Origin: Cytophagales bacterium
Lineage (GTDB): Bacteria > Bacteroidota > Bacteroidia > Cytophagales > UBA9547
Reading direction: 5' to 3'
Length of the DNA stretch: 64,000 nucleotides
Assembly (NCBI GenBank): GCA_013297755.1
Contig: JAAFIH010000003.1
Span: 136,272 to 200,271 of the forward strand
Positions 17,239-26,350 of this stretch are shown here, in pieces. The notes under the pieces are model-generated. The model ran no database searches and was not told where the DNA came from. It saw only the letters and a program-made list of their open reading frames with translations. Made by a program: the position numbers and the translations under genes. The first letter of the stretch is position 1. Every line of letters begins with the position of its first letter.

Positions 17239-17636
17239 TATGAAAATTTATCAAAAATTATTTTTAAAGAATCTGGAGAAATAGGCTTTGATATGAAGTC
17301 TTTTACATACGATTTGTTCAAAAAAGTATCTAAATCGGTTTTATTATCAGAGCTTGATAGCATAATAATGTTGGTAGAGTTCTTGGCCGAGTCCTCAAAT
17401 TTTTCAAATTCTTGTATAAAACCATACCCATTTACAAGAGGCATATTGATGTCCAAAAATATGATATTTGGCCATGCTGTGCCTTTGGATTGAAGTTCTT
17501 TCAGATATTCTAATCCAGCTTTTGCAGAAGTTTGAGTTGTGATAGAGCCACCAAAATTTGATCTTTCTAAGATAATTTTAGCAATCAATAAATCTGTATC
17601 GTTGTCGTCTATGACTAGAATATGTTCAATTTTCAA
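17238..17636 (-). CDS. Single-domain response regulator (CheY-like)
   Basis: The 132-residue protein is a stand-alone receiver domain: acidic pair D10-D11 in VIDDND, phospho-acceptor D62 in FLDINMP, LSSS for the conserved Thr/Ser and ISKP with the conserved Lys. There is no output domain. The start is TTG at 17636. It is translationally coupled to ribH, a pairing with no evident logic, and no histidine kinase lies next to it; the cognate kinase must be elsewhere or be the orphan kinase at 23464. Confidence 0.9.
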   Translation of the reverse strand: MKIEHILVIDDNDTDLLIAKIILERSNFGGSITTQTSAKAGLEYLKELQSKGTAWPNIIFLDINMPLVNGYGFIQEFEKFEDSAKNSTNIIMLSSSDNKTDLDTFLNKSYVKDFISKPISPDSLKIIFDKFS

Positions 17637-17743
17637 AATCGGGCAGTTTAAGGTTAATTCTGCAAATTTAATAAATAATAATAAAAAAAGATGTTTCCTA
17701 AGAAATAATTTAAAAAATTAAATATTTCTTTGAATTAAAATTA

Positions 17744-17772
17744 AAAAACACCTTTCTATGAAAGGTGTTTTT
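17744..17772. terminator. Terminator between ferritin and response regulator genes
   Basis: A 13-bp perfect stem AAAAACACCTTTC / GAAAGGTGTTTTT with loop TAT, flanked by A and T runs, can stop transcription from the minus-strand ferritin gene 52 nt upstream. Confidence 0.8.
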
Positions 17773-17823
17773 CTGAACTTTGAAGTACTTTTAACGAATA
17801 TACTTTTTGAAAGTATAATTTAA

Positions 17824-18342
17824 TTATTCTTTTAATTTCCCAATTTGATGGTCTATTTTGAATAAACCGTCAAGTTCTGTTCCAATCAATTCATATATTT
17901 CGAGGGTACGTCTGGCCGCATCTTCTTCTTCCATTTGTTCGGTAAGGAACCATTCAAAGAATTTCACTGTTTGAAAATCTTTGGCTTTGATACACGCATC
18001 TGTCATTTTGTTGAATGATTCTGTAATGCCAATTTCCATTTCTAGATATTGTTCCAAGATGGCTTTTAGGTCTGTAAAATCGTTTTGGATATCAGTTACA
18101 TCTGGCGACAAAGCACGACCGCCCATGTCTATCAAATAATCATATATTTTGAGCATGTGTGTACGCTCTTCTTCTGCTTGTTTTTTGAAATATTCTCCAG
18201 TTTCGATTAATCCTTGTTCGTGGCACCAAGCCGACATAGCCAAATATTGAGAAGACGAATGTGCTTCCATTTTCATTTGTCCATTCAACATATCTTGTAC
18301 ACTTTCTTGAAGCGATGATTTCAATCTTAATAGCGTTTTCAT
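17824..18342 (-). CDS. Bacterial non-haem ferritin
   Basis: The 172-residue protein has the ferritin four-helix pattern with ferroxidase ligands in AHSSQYLAMSAWCHEQG, EYFKKQAEEERTHMLKIYDY and FLTEQMEEEDAARRTLEIYEL. It stores iron as a mineral core in a 24-mer and protects against iron-driven oxidative damage. Length and motifs match bacterial FtnA, not Dps or bacterioferritin. It is followed by a strong terminator and preceded by a TATATTTG box, so it appears monocistronic. Confidence 0.93.
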   Translation of the reverse strand: MKTLLRLKSSLQESVQDMLNGQMKMEAHSSSQYLAMSAWCHEQGLIETGEYFKKQAEEERTHMLKIYDYLIDMGGRALSPDVTDIQNDFTDLKAILEQYLEMEIGITESFNKMTDACIKAKDFQTVKFFEWFLTEQMEEEDAARRTLEIYELIGTELDGLFKIDHQIGKLKE

Positions 18343-18381
18343 TTTCTATTTAATTTATTTATATAATGTATTAACACAATA

Positions 18382-18389
18382 CAAATATA
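18382..18389 (-). promoter_or_regulatory. Putative -7 box TATATTTG of the ferritin gene
   Basis: Minus-strand TATATTTG lies 40 nt before the ferritin ATG at 18342. Confidence 0.4.
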
Positions 18390-18446
18390 ATTTGGTTCAA
18401 TGAAGTTACTAAAAAAAATATTAATTTAGAATTGATTTTAGAACGA

Positions 18447-18800
18447 TTAAAAAGTAGCTATACTTTCTTCCTCTGTAGGTAAACAAATATTTGATTTCTC
18501 TAAAATAGCTTGTAATTCTAGAGAAAACATGGCTTGATTGACTAAATCTCTAAGCCAAATAAATTGAATCAGCGTAAGATGAAGTTTGAAATTGTGTTTA
18601 AAAACTACAAATTCAAAATTATCGGCACTATCGCTAAGGTCGTTGAGTCTACTTTCGATATTTACACGATTCATTTTGCTCCTTTGTAGCAAAAAATCTG
18701 TTATACACATTTTAATAGATGTTTGAAGGAAATTTAACTCTATTTTTTTGTCGCTATTTGACTGAAAAATGTATCCGTAAATGCTTTCACTTAATATCAT
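18447..18800 (-). CDS. Hypothetical cytoplasmic protein, 117 aa
   Basis: No signal peptide or membrane segment is seen. The protein is predicted mostly alpha-helical with a basic central part (LLQRSKMNRVNIESRLNDL) and a C-terminal helix. I do not recognise the family. It lies between the ferritin gene and a divergent lipoprotein gene. Coding status is supported by an ATG start, a good length for the spacing and no strong competing frame. Confidence 0.6.
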   Translation of the reverse strand: MILSESIYGYIFQSNSDKKIELNFLQTSIKMCITDFLLQRSKMNRVNIESRLNDLSDSADNFEFVVFKHNFKLHLTLIQFIWLRDLVNQAMFSLELQAILEKSNICLPTEEESIATF

Positions 18801-18936
18801 AGTACAAATATATAATTACATTAGAATTAATCCAAATAAGAATAAGTTTTTTTTATCATTTTTATAAATTTTGTTGTTTTAAAAAAATCAAGCTAAAATA
18901 ATTTTAAAAAAAGCATAAAATTCTAATCAATCTTTT

Positions 18937-18944
18937 TACTTTTG
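18937..18944 (+). promoter_or_regulatory. Putative -7 box TACTTTTG of the lipoprotein-folK pair
   Basis: TACTTTTG matches TAnnTTTG and lies 29 nt before the ATG at 18974. Confidence 0.45.
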
Positions 18945-18973
18945 TATCCAAATAGTATTAAAAATTAACTAAT

Positions 18974-19216
18974 ATGAAAATTCTTAAAACAATATCCTTG
19001 TTTTCGTTTGTATGTTTGGCTTTATCGTGCAGTAGCAAATATGCAAAAGTAAAAATTAAAGATGCCAATGATAAATCGCCTTATGTGTATGGCGAAATTG
19101 ATGGCCCAGCCAAACAATTAAAAAATACTTATCCAGCAGCTACGCCAGAAACTATCGAAAAAGCTGCCAATTTTAGACTTTTAGTAGAAAGCGAGCTTGT
19201 AAGTGCTAAAAAATAA
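18974..19216 (+). CDS. Small hypothetical lipoprotein, 80 aa
   Basis: The protein begins with a lipoprotein signal peptide (FSFVCLALSC, lipidated Cys about residue 19) and has only about 60 further residues, including YGEIDGPAKQLKNTYP. The family is not recognised. Its stop overlaps the GTG start of folK by 14 nt, so the two are probably translated from one message. Confidence 0.7.
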   Translation: MKILKTISLFSFVCLALSCSSKYAKVKIKDANDKSPYVYGEIDGPAKQLKNTYPAATPETIEKAANFRLLVESELVSAKK

Positions 19217-19763
19217 AGACGAAATACACGCTATTTATTTTTCGTTAGGTAGCAATATTGGCGATTCTAGGCTCACAATCACAAACGCTTACAATTTAAT
19301 ATCAGAAACGATTGGTAATATTGTAAGCGTTTCATCTTTTTATAAAACTCAGCCCTGGGGTAATACCAAACAATCTTATTTTTTGAACTCGGCTTGCAAA
19401 GTTCACACACAGCTGCCACCCATTGCTTGTCTTAAATCTATCCAAAATATAGAAAAAAAATTAGGTCGCACTCGTGCTTCAAAGTGGGAAGCTCGCATTA
19501 TTGATATTGATATTTTGTTTTATGACGATGCGTTAATCAATGATATTTGGCTTCTGGTACCCCATCCTTATGTGGCTATGCGTAAATTTGTGCTTGAGCC
19601 TATGTGCGAAATTGAGCCAGAGTTGATACATCCTGTATATAATAAAAAAATAGAATTATTACTAAAAGAATGTACTGATACAAGTTATGTATCTAGGATT
19701 GACGATATGTCTACTATCCAAGAATCAAATGTATCTGAAACTACCATTGAGGATTTTGAATAA
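19203..19763 (+). CDS. folK: 2-amino-4-hydroxy-6-hydroxymethyldihydropteridine diphosphokinase
   Basis: The protein (186 residues) shows HPPK motifs in order: FSLGSNIGD, YKTQPWG, FLNSACKV, IEKKLGRTR, and RIIDIDILFYDD with the Mg-binding Asp pair, then VPHPYVAMRKFVLEPMCEI. It transfers pyrophosphate from ATP to hydroxymethyl-dihydropterin in folate synthesis. A GTG at 19203 is the only start that includes the first strand; it overlaps the preceding lipoprotein gene. A C-terminal tail of about 30 residues (SRIDDMSTIQESNVSETT) exceeds the usual HPPK end. Confidence 0.95.
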   Translation: MLKNKDEIHAIYFSLGSNIGDSRLTITNAYNLISETIGNIVSVSSFYKTQPWGNTKQSYFLNSACKVHTQLPPIACLKSIQNIEKKLGRTRASKWEARIIDIDILFYDDALINDIWLLVPHPYVAMRKFVLEPMCEIEPELIHPVYNKKIELLLKECTDTSYVSRIDDMSTIQESNVSETTIEDFE

Positions 19764-19912
19764 TTAGATTTTTAGTAAAACATAGATACCTTACTTTCCT
19801 ATTAAAAAAATCCACCCTCTTTTTCGGAATTATTCTTATAAAATAGAATTTGATTAGCTAAGACCAAAAAACAAGCTGATTGATTGTTGTATTGGCTTTG
19901 CATTTGATTTTT

Positions 19913-20572
19913 TTATTTCGTAAACGAGTAAGTTATAATGTTAGCCCCCATTTTTAGGGCTTGTTGTCGTTTCTCTTCTGGGTCGTTGTATATTTCGGCA
20001 TCTTCCCAACCATTGCCCAAATCACATTCGTAACTATAAAAACATACTAATTTGCCTTCATAAATAAGGCCAAAACCTTGAGATGGTTTGCCATCGTGCT
20101 CGTGTATTTTGGGTAATCCATTGGCAAAATTAAATTTTTGATGATAAATAGGATGTGAAAATGGTAGTTCTACAAATAATAGCTCTGGAAATACTTTTTT
20201 CATTTCTACTCTTATAAATTTATCTAATCCATAATTATCGTCTATGTGCAAAAAGCCACCAGAAGTTAAATATTTTCTTAAATTTTGAGCCTCGCTGGTC
20301 GTAAAACTAATGTTTCCATGCCCAGTAAGATGCACAAAAGGATACAAAAACAATTCTTTGCTGCCCACTTCTACTACTTCCTCTTCTGGGTCAAAATTTG
20401 TTTTTATGTTTTTATTGCAAAATGCTACCAAATTGGTAAGTGATGTTTTGTTGGCGTACCAATCGCCTCCACCATTATATTTTAATCGAGCAATTTTATA
20501 GGCCCAATTTTGTGATTGTGATTTTTGAATACTAAAAATAAATACTATGAATATAATATTTTTTAATCTCAT
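19913..20572 (-). CDS. DUF4159 domain-containing secreted protein
   Basis: The 219-residue protein has a signal peptide ending SQSQ and then a DUF4159 domain covering the rest: IARLKYNGGGDWYANKTSL at the start, FVHLTGHGNISF, LRKYLTSGGFLHIDDNYG and FSHPIYHQKF. The fold resembles a class I glutamine amidotransferase-like domain without an evident catalytic triad. Its role is unknown; in Bacteroidota it often lies near AAA/MoxR-DUF58 clusters, but none is present here. It is transcribed divergently from the YfhO gene with about 160 bp between. Confidence 0.88.
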   Translation of the reverse strand: MRLKNIIFIVFIFSIQKSQSQNWAYKIARLKYNGGGDWYANKTSLTNLVAFCNKNIKTNFDPEEEVVEVGSKELFLYPFVHLTGHGNISFTTSEAQNLRKYLTSGGFLHIDDNYGLDKFIRVEMKKVFPELLFVELPFSHPIYHQKFNFANGLPKIHEHDGKPSQGFGLIYEGKLVCFYSYECDLGNGWEDAEIYNDPEEKRQQALKMGANIITYSFTK

Positions 20573-20729
20573 TAATTTGCTTTTTGATATTTATTTCTGT
20601 GCAAAAGTACAATTTTTTTGTAAATAAGGCTCACTTTTTTGGAATTAATCATTCGTTTATATCAAAACCAAACATCAATCATTTTTATTATCATTTTTTT
20701 AATTGATATTTGCCAACAAAATTAATCAA

Positions 20730-23195
20730 ATGGATTTCAAAAAACACCTTCCTATTATATATGTAATTGTATTCTTTCTTGTAGCAACTATTGTATATTT
20801 TATGCCTTTGTATCAGGGCAAAAGTATTCGTTCGCATGATATTACACAGTTTCAGGGCATGGCCAAAGAAATTGATGTAAACCGAAAAAATTACAATGAA
20901 GAACCTTTTTGGACTGCTGCTCAGTTTAGTGGTATGCCCACCACCATGATTAGTGCAGATCATTATGGCAATTTGATCAGACCATTACATAATTTTATAA
21001 GTAATATAATCAAATATCCAGGAAGTTTAATTTTTATAGCTTTGGTAAGTTTTTTTGTTTTAATGTTAGCTTTAGATGTTCCTTATTTAATTGCTGGGCT
21101 TGCTGCCATTGGATTTGCTTTTGGCTCTTTCAATTTTATAGGATTAGTGGCAGGCCACAATGCCAAACTGGCTTGTATAGCCTATACGCCTGCAGTTTTA
21201 GCAGGTATGGTTTGGGCATATCGCAAAAATTTGTGGCTTGGTGCTTCTATTTTGGGTTTTGCTTTGGCCATGCAAATCAACAACAACCATGTCCAGATTA
21301 CGTATTATTTAGCATTTATTTGTGTATCTTACGCCATTGTAGAGTTATTTCATTTCGTTAAAAACAAAAATATTTTTGAATTTTCAAAAATATCTGCTCT
21401 TCTTTTGGTTGCAGCAGCTATTGCTATAGGCACCAATGCTGGTCATTTTTTGTCGCTCAATGAATATGGCAAATACTCCATACGTGGAAAAGTAGAACTA
21501 AAACCATTGGCAGAAAACAAAGAAGCAGTAAGAAAAGATGGCTTAGATAGAGATTATGTGTTCAATTATAGTAGCTCTTTAACAGAACCTATGACTTTTT
21601 TAATTGCCGATTATTTTGGCGGTGCAAGTACAGGTAACCTAGGATTAAACTCATCAGCCGCCCAGGCCCTCAAAGAAAATGGGGCTGATATGCAACAGAT
21701 TAGAGGGTTTGTAAGCCAAGTTCCACTATATTTTGGTGAGCAACCTTATGTAGCTGGCCCATTTTATATAGGAGCTATTATTTGTTTTTTGTTTGTGTTT
21801 GGTATGTTGGTCGTTTCTGATAAAATCAAATGGGCAATGTTAGCCTGTGCTGTTTTGGGAACATTATTGATGCTAGGTAAAAATTTTACTGCACTTAATT
21901 ATACCTTATTTGATTATTTTCCACTTTATAATAAATTTAGGGCTGTAACTATGGCTGTCATCATTCCTCAAATATGTATGGCAGTGGTAGTAGGATTAGG
22001 ATTAAAAACATTTTTTGAATCAAAAGATAAATTATCTTACCAAAAACCTTTGATTATTTCATTTGCTTCTACTGCAGGATTGGCACTCTTGGTGTATGTA
22101 TTTGCAGGAGCTAGTTCTTACTCATCGCCCTCAGATTATGCCTATCAGCTACCAGATTGGCTCATTAGTGCATTGTCAGAAGATAGAAAATCAATACGAA
22201 CAACGGATGCTTTGCGTACATTTTTTTATATTTTATTGGCTGGTGCAACTCTTTTTGCAGTTATTAAAAATAAGTTATCAAACCAAGTTGCCTTGTATTT
22301 ACTATTTTTTCTTACCTTATTAGACCTTTGGTTGATAGATAAAAGATACTTAAATGATAATCAATTTGCCAAAAATCAAATACAAGAATTTTATACACCT
22401 ACCGAAGCTGATAGTTATATTTTGCAAGATAAAAACCCAAATTATAGGGTTTTAAATTTAGATAATCCATTCAACGAATCCAGAACTTCTTACTTTCACA
22501 AATCAATAGGTGGGTATAGTCCAGCCAAACTAAGGCGTTATCAAGACCTCATCGAAAGAAAATTAAGTTTGGAAATGCAAAGTTTTATTGATGGTCTCAA
22601 ATCCAAAGAATTAAGATTTCATCAAACTCCTGTACTCAATATGTTGAATACAAAGTATATCATGGCAGGTAGCGAAGCCCAAAGTGTGATTCAAAACGAT
22701 TCTGCCCTAGGCAATGCTTGGTTTGTAAAAGAAATAGTGGCTGTAAACAACCCAGACCAAGAAATGGAAGAAGTGGGAATGCACAATCCTAAAAATACTG
22801 CCATTGTAGATGGGTCGAGATTTAAAGTTGAACAAGTACATTTCATAGTAGATTCTAACGCTTATGTGCAACAAAAAAACTACAAACCTTACGATATAGA
22901 GTATGAATCTAACTCAAAAAATACAGGTTTTGTAGTATTTTCAGAAGTTTTTTATCCAAAAGGTTGGAGTGCTACCATAGATGACAAAGAAGTAGAATTA
23001 ATACAAGTCAATTATGTACTCAGAGGTTTAAATGTGCCTGCTGGCAAGCATACGATTAAAATGAAAATGGTCAATCAATCTTATGTCGTAGGAAATAGAA
23101 TCAGTTTGGCCTGCTCAGGTATAATATATTTATCGTTTGTACTAGCTATTTTTTATAGTTTCAAACCAAAAAAGAAAAAATTTAATTCAAAATAA
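20730..23195 (+). CDS. YfhO-family multi-pass membrane protein
   Basis: From the ATG at 20730 the protein has about 821 residues with around a dozen hydrophobic helices, an early loop HDITQFQGMAKEID, GHNAKLACIAYTPAVLAGM between helices, and a C-terminal soluble beta-rich segment ending in two further hydrophobic stretches. This matches the bacterial membrane protein YfhO family, a GT-C-like group linked in Firmicutes to glycosylation of lipoteichoic acid; the substrate here is unknown. The upstream TTG at 20703 is unlikely because the MDFKKHLP start gives the usual charged N-terminus. Confidence 0.9.
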   Translation: MDFKKHLPIIYVIVFFLVATIVYFMPLYQGKSIRSHDITQFQGMAKEIDVNRKNYNEEPFWTAAQFSGMPTTMISADHYGNLIRPLHNFISNIIKYPGSLIFIALVSFFVLMLALDVPYLIAGLAAIGFAFGSFNFIGLVAGHNAKLACIAYTPAVLAGMVWAYRKNLWLGASILGFALAMQINNNHVQITYYLAFICVSYAIVELFHFVKNKNIFEFSKISALLLVAAAIAIGTNAGHFLSLNEYGKYSIRGKVELKPLAENKEAVRKDGLDRDYVFNYSSSLTEPMTFLIADYFGGASTGNLGLNSSAAQALKENGADMQQIRGFVSQVPLYFGEQPYVAGPFYIGAIICFLFVFGMLVVSDKIKWAMLACAVLGTLLMLGKNFTALNYTLFDYFPLYNKFRAVTMAVIIPQICMAVVVGLGLKTFFESKDKLSYQKPLIISFASTAGLALLVYVFAGASSYSSPSDYAYQLPDWLISALSEDRKSIRTTDALRTFFYILLAGATLFAVIKNKLSNQVALYLLFFLTLLDLWLIDKRYLNDNQFAKNQIQEFYTPTEADSYILQDKNPNYRVLNLDNPFNESRTSYFHKSIGGYSPAKLRRYQDLIERKLSLEMQSFIDGLKSKELRFHQTPVLNMLNTKYIMAGSEAQSVIQNDSALGNAWFVKEIVAVNNPDQEMEEVGMHNPKNTAIVDGSRFKVEQVHFIVDSNAYVQQKNYKPYDIEYESNSKNTGFVVFSEVFYPKGWSATIDDKEVELIQVNYVLRGLNVPAGKHTIKMKMVNQSYVVGNRISLACSGIIYLSFVLAIFYSFKPKKKKFNSK

Positions 23196-23463
23196 TATTT
23201 TTTATGCTTTGACTTAATGGCTTATTGGAGATTGGCAATGATAGGAAATTTGGTTTTTACGATTGATGGTTTAAAATAATTGGTATCAACATTCTTTTTC
23301 TTGCAGCACCCAAAAGATTTTCCTTTGCGTTTTTTCATTTCTTATAGCGAAAAATCAAACGTAGTGTATTTTTACCCTTAGCATTAGTTGTTACTTTTTC
23401 TTAAACAAACATTTTTTATATTTTAATCGTTAAAAATTATATTCTATTATAGTTTAATTTGAT

Positions 23464-24711
23464 ATGGCTTATTTTTGGCAAAGGTTATTTATAGATTTTT
23501 TTGAAATGGATAAGATAAATCTTACTAAAAAGAAAATGCTTTTTATTGGGCTTCTTTATATGTGGATTCATTTTATGATACTTATATTTTTTGTATCTAC
23601 ATCTGCTACCCATAAAATAGTGCTATTGTGTGCTTGGGCGGTCAATATGTTTACTATTTATTTGCTTTGCCGAAAAACAAATATTACAAACGCTGTCTAT
23701 CTACTAACAGTGGCTTGGTTGCTCAACGTAACCAACACAGCCTGGCATACTGGAGGGATTTACTCTACTGCTATGTTGTGGCAAATATTACTTATTTTTA
23801 TATTAGTAGCTTACCTCAATCGTTTGGCTGGTGTGTGGGCCACTTTTTATACAATCATTAATTATGGTGTATTTTTTTATTTACAATATTCTGGTTTAAA
23901 AGATTTTAAAGCTGCTATAGTCTATAATCCACCTTATTACGAATTGATTAGTGTAAGTTCATTGTATGTTATAATCTTATGTTGTCTATTTTTTATATTT
24001 ACTGAAGAAAACTTAAATCAAATATGGAAAAAAGAAAAAGAAGTCAAAATAGATAGTTTAGAGGTTCAATTAGAAAGAAAAATGCAAGAAATTGGTGTTT
24101 TGAGAAAAAAAATAGCAAGTGATTTTCATGATGAAATGGGCAATAAACTGGCATCTATTAGATTATTATCCGAAAATTTGTCAATAAAATCCGAACAACA
24201 CAAATTAGAGCAAAAAGAATTATTGAAAACATTGCAAATTATAGAAAAAAGATCAAAAGAATTATTTGAAGGAACCAAAGATTTTATTTGGTCTGAAGGC
24301 ACAATTTCTGACAAAATCATTGATTTTTTTGATTATATTAGAGAATTTGCCGAAAAATTTTTAAACGAATTAGACATAAATATTTCGTCCCATTATGATA
24401 TTTCTGACGATATAGGTTTGAAAATTAATCCTTCTATCACAAGGCAATTAATTTTTGTATTAAAAGAGATTATTACTAATACTGCCAAACATTCGACTGC
24501 AAATCAAGTTATTATGAACTTTTGTATTCAACACAATCACCAACTTTTGATAACTATTATTGACAATGGGATTGGTTTTGATATATCAAATGCAAAACAA
24601 AATGGGTTGAAAAATATCGAACAACGATTATTTAAAATTGGAGCAGCATACATTTGCAATTCTAACAATGAGGGCACAAAGTATCAAATTTTTGTAAATT
24701 TAGGTGAGTAA
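23464..24711 (+). CDS. Membrane sensor histidine kinase (NarX/DesK-like)
   Basis: The 415-residue protein has five or six transmembrane helices in residues 25-180, a coiled coil (about 185-215) and a kinase core with His222 in DFHDEMGNKLASI, an N box in LKEIITNTAKHS, and IDNGIGFD and GLKNIEQR for ATP binding. This is the HisKA_3/HPK7 class that normally signals to a LuxR-type regulator. None is adjacent: the next gene is an ECF sigma factor after 183 bp. An internal ATG (MDKINL, 23506) is a possible alternative start. Confidence 0.9.
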   Translation: MAYFWQRLFIDFFEMDKINLTKKKMLFIGLLYMWIHFMILIFFVSTSATHKIVLLCAWAVNMFTIYLLCRKTNITNAVYLLTVAWLLNVTNTAWHTGGIYSTAMLWQILLIFILVAYLNRLAGVWATFYTIINYGVFFYLQYSGLKDFKAAIVYNPPYYELISVSSLYVIILCCLFFIFTEENLNQIWKKEKEVKIDSLEVQLERKMQEIGVLRKKIASDFHDEMGNKLASIRLLSENLSIKSEQHKLEQKELLKTLQIIEKRSKELFEGTKDFIWSEGTISDKIIDFFDYIREFAEKFLNELDINISSHYDISDDIGLKINPSITRQLIFVLKEIITNTAKHSTANQVIMNFCIQHNHQLLITIIDNGIGFDISNAKQNGLKNIEQRLFKIGAAYICNSNNEGTKYQIFVNLGE

Positions 24712-24894
24712 TACGTGTTGAAATGAAGTGTTAGCGTGTTTTCTTGCATTTTATTTTATTTTATTTGATAATTTCTTCTTTAAAATTTGTAATTTGAAAC
24801 TATTTTATTTATCATTGCGTAACAATTACAAAAATAAAAACCTTAACTACTACAATTTGATATAGAGCTTTACGTTAAATAAACAACGTATACA

Positions 24895-25491
24895 ATGATA
24901 GAACTGAAAAAATTAAACGATGCTGAGTTAGTATCGCTTTATACACAGAACAATCAAGAGGCTTTTAAGGTGTTGCTACAAAGATATAAATCTAAAGTTT
25001 TTTCGACCATTTACTTTATCGTAAAAGATAGAGAAACGGCCAATGATTTGACGCAAGATACTTTCTTTAAAGTAATCGACACCATCAGAAATAAAAAGTA
25101 CAACGAAGATGGCAAATTTCAGCCCTGGATAGTGCGTATAGCCCACAATATAGCTATTGATTATTACAGAAAAAACTCAAAATATGCTTTTGTAAGAGAT
25201 GACGAGGATTATTCGGTTTTGGATAATTTACCCATGATAGATGCCTCTAGAGAAGACGATATCAAACAAAAAGAAATCAAAAACTTACTTCGTCAGCATA
25301 TACATCAATTGCCTTTCGAGCAAAGACAGGTGTTGTTGATGCGTCATTTTGCAGATATGAGTTTTGCCGAAATTGCCGAATTTACAGGTGTGAGTATCAA
25401 TACTGCACTTGGCCGTATGCGATATGCCTTATTACATTTAAGAAAACAATTAAATCCTCACTTTGCCTATGAACAAAACTATTACCCATGA
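24895..25491 (+). CDS. ECF RNA polymerase sigma factor
   Basis: The 198-residue protein has sigma region 2 (LLQRYKSKVFSTIYFIVKDRETANDLTQDTFFKVIDTI, then FQPWIVRIAHNIAIDYYRK) and region 4 (LPFEQRQVLLMRHFADMSFAEIAEFTGVSINTALGRMRYALLHLRK). It redirects RNA polymerase to a regulon not identifiable here. There is no transmembrane anti-sigma factor next to it; a small acidic protein overlaps its 3' end by 23 nt and is the best candidate partner. Confidence 0.95.
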   Translation: MIELKKLNDAELVSLYTQNNQEAFKVLLQRYKSKVFSTIYFIVKDRETANDLTQDTFFKVIDTIRNKKYNEDGKFQPWIVRIAHNIAIDYYRKNSKYAFVRDDEDYSVLDNLPMIDASREDDIKQKEIKNLLRQHIHQLPFEQRQVLLMRHFADMSFAEIAEFTGVSINTALGRMRYALLHLRKQLNPHFAYEQNYYP

Positions 25492-25681
25492 CAATCTGTT
25501 CGTTTCATTTTTGTATAACGAAACATCTGAATCTGAAAATCTTACTTTTTCGGATGCTATAAATTCAAATTCTGATTTATATGAATCTTACCATTTATCT
25601 GTTTCATTGAAAAATAAAATAGATGCACTGAGATTATGTCCATCAAGCCAAGTCGAGGAAAATATTTTGGCTTATTGTTGA
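25469..25681 (+). CDS. Small acidic protein overlapping the ECF sigma gene (candidate anti-sigma-like partner)
   Basis: From the ATG at 25469 the product has 70 residues with no membrane segment. It is acidic in the centre (TSESENLTFSDAINSNSDLYESY) and ends CPSSQVEENILAYC. Small soluble proteins with the pattern ETSE...L..YE...L...SPS....ILxY follow ECF sigma genes in many Bacteroidota, from memory. The 23-nt overlap with the sigma gene indicates translational coupling. An anti-sigma function is inference. Confidence 0.65.
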   Translation: MNKTITHDNLFVSFLYNETSESENLTFSDAINSNSDLYESYHLSVSLKNKIDALRLCPSSQVEENILAYC

Positions 25682-25732
25682 AATTGGATAGTCTAATTGA
25701 TAATCAGAATTTTAAAAGACTCCAAAAAAAAA

Positions 25733-26179
25733 ATGATAGAACAAAATATAATTGAGACTATAATTGAAAAACTTAATAAGTATGCCAATATTAAATTCAA
25801 CAAGAAAAGCAACAATGAACTCGAAATTTTTTGCAGAGACGAAAAAGGTTTTGATATTTTGTTGCAGACAGATCAACTAGAAAATACCCTTTATTTTAAT
25901 AGATTTCATTGTCATTTTAACAATACTGAAGATGAAATAAATGAAATGTTAAATCAACTTGTGTTTGGACTAAGTGGAATATCAAGACTTAAAGAGTTTT
26001 CAAAAAATGGCAAGGCATACAAGTGGACACTACAAATACAAAACAGAGATGGCCACTGGTATGACAAAGAAACATCAGGTTTTATAAACTTTAATTTTTG
26101 GTCAAAAACAGATATTAAATATTTAAAGAATGACCTTTTGCCTACTGAAATTTTATATCCTGACAATTATATTAAATAA
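25733..26179 (+). CDS. Hypothetical protein, 148 aa
   Basis: From the ATG at 25733 the frame encodes a soluble protein of 148 residues with no signal peptide. The N-terminal half is charged (NKYANIKFNKKSNNELEIFCRDEKGFDILLQ), followed by YFNRFHCHFNNTEDEINEMLNQL and an aromatic-rich end (HWYDKETSGFINFNFWSKT). The family is not recognised. A TTG at 25697 in the same frame is a weaker start. It lies alone between the sigma-factor pair and a repeat element. Confidence 0.65.
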   Translation: MIEQNIIETIIEKLNKYANIKFNKKSNNELEIFCRDEKGFDILLQTDQLENTLYFNRFHCHFNNTEDEINEMLNQLVFGLSGISRLKEFSKNGKAYKWTLQIQNRDGHWYDKETSGFINFNFWSKTDIKYLKNDLLPTEILYPDNYIK

Positions 26180-26205
26180 TAGGAAGTTTGACAAAATACC
26201 CTACT

Positions 26206-26349
26206 GGTCTTAGCGTCAGCTAAGACCTACTTTATTTAATGCGTCCGCTTTATTACAAAAATAATTTATTGCAATTACTAAAAAAATAGAATTTACTTTT
26301 AATAAAGTGGACACTTTTTTTATTTTTGGTCTTAGCGGAAGCTAATACT
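26206..26349. mobile_element. ~144-bp hairpin-ended inverted-repeat element
   Basis: Each end is itself a hairpin: GGTCTTAGC-gtca-GCTAAGACC at 26206-26227 and GGTCTTAGC-ggaa-GCTAATACT at 26328-26349. Inside these, GTCCGCTTTATT (26243-26254) is inverted as AATAAAGTGGAC (26301-26312) with one mismatch. The layout resembles a MITE or a REP pair. It has no coding capacity, and no target duplication was recognised. Confidence 0.55.
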
Positions 26350-26350
26350 A

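Noticed and set aside
20691..20963. Minus-strand open frame over the start of the YfhO gene
   Set aside because: It overlaps the well-supported YfhO coding start and has a Cys/Lys/Tyr-rich, non-family product.
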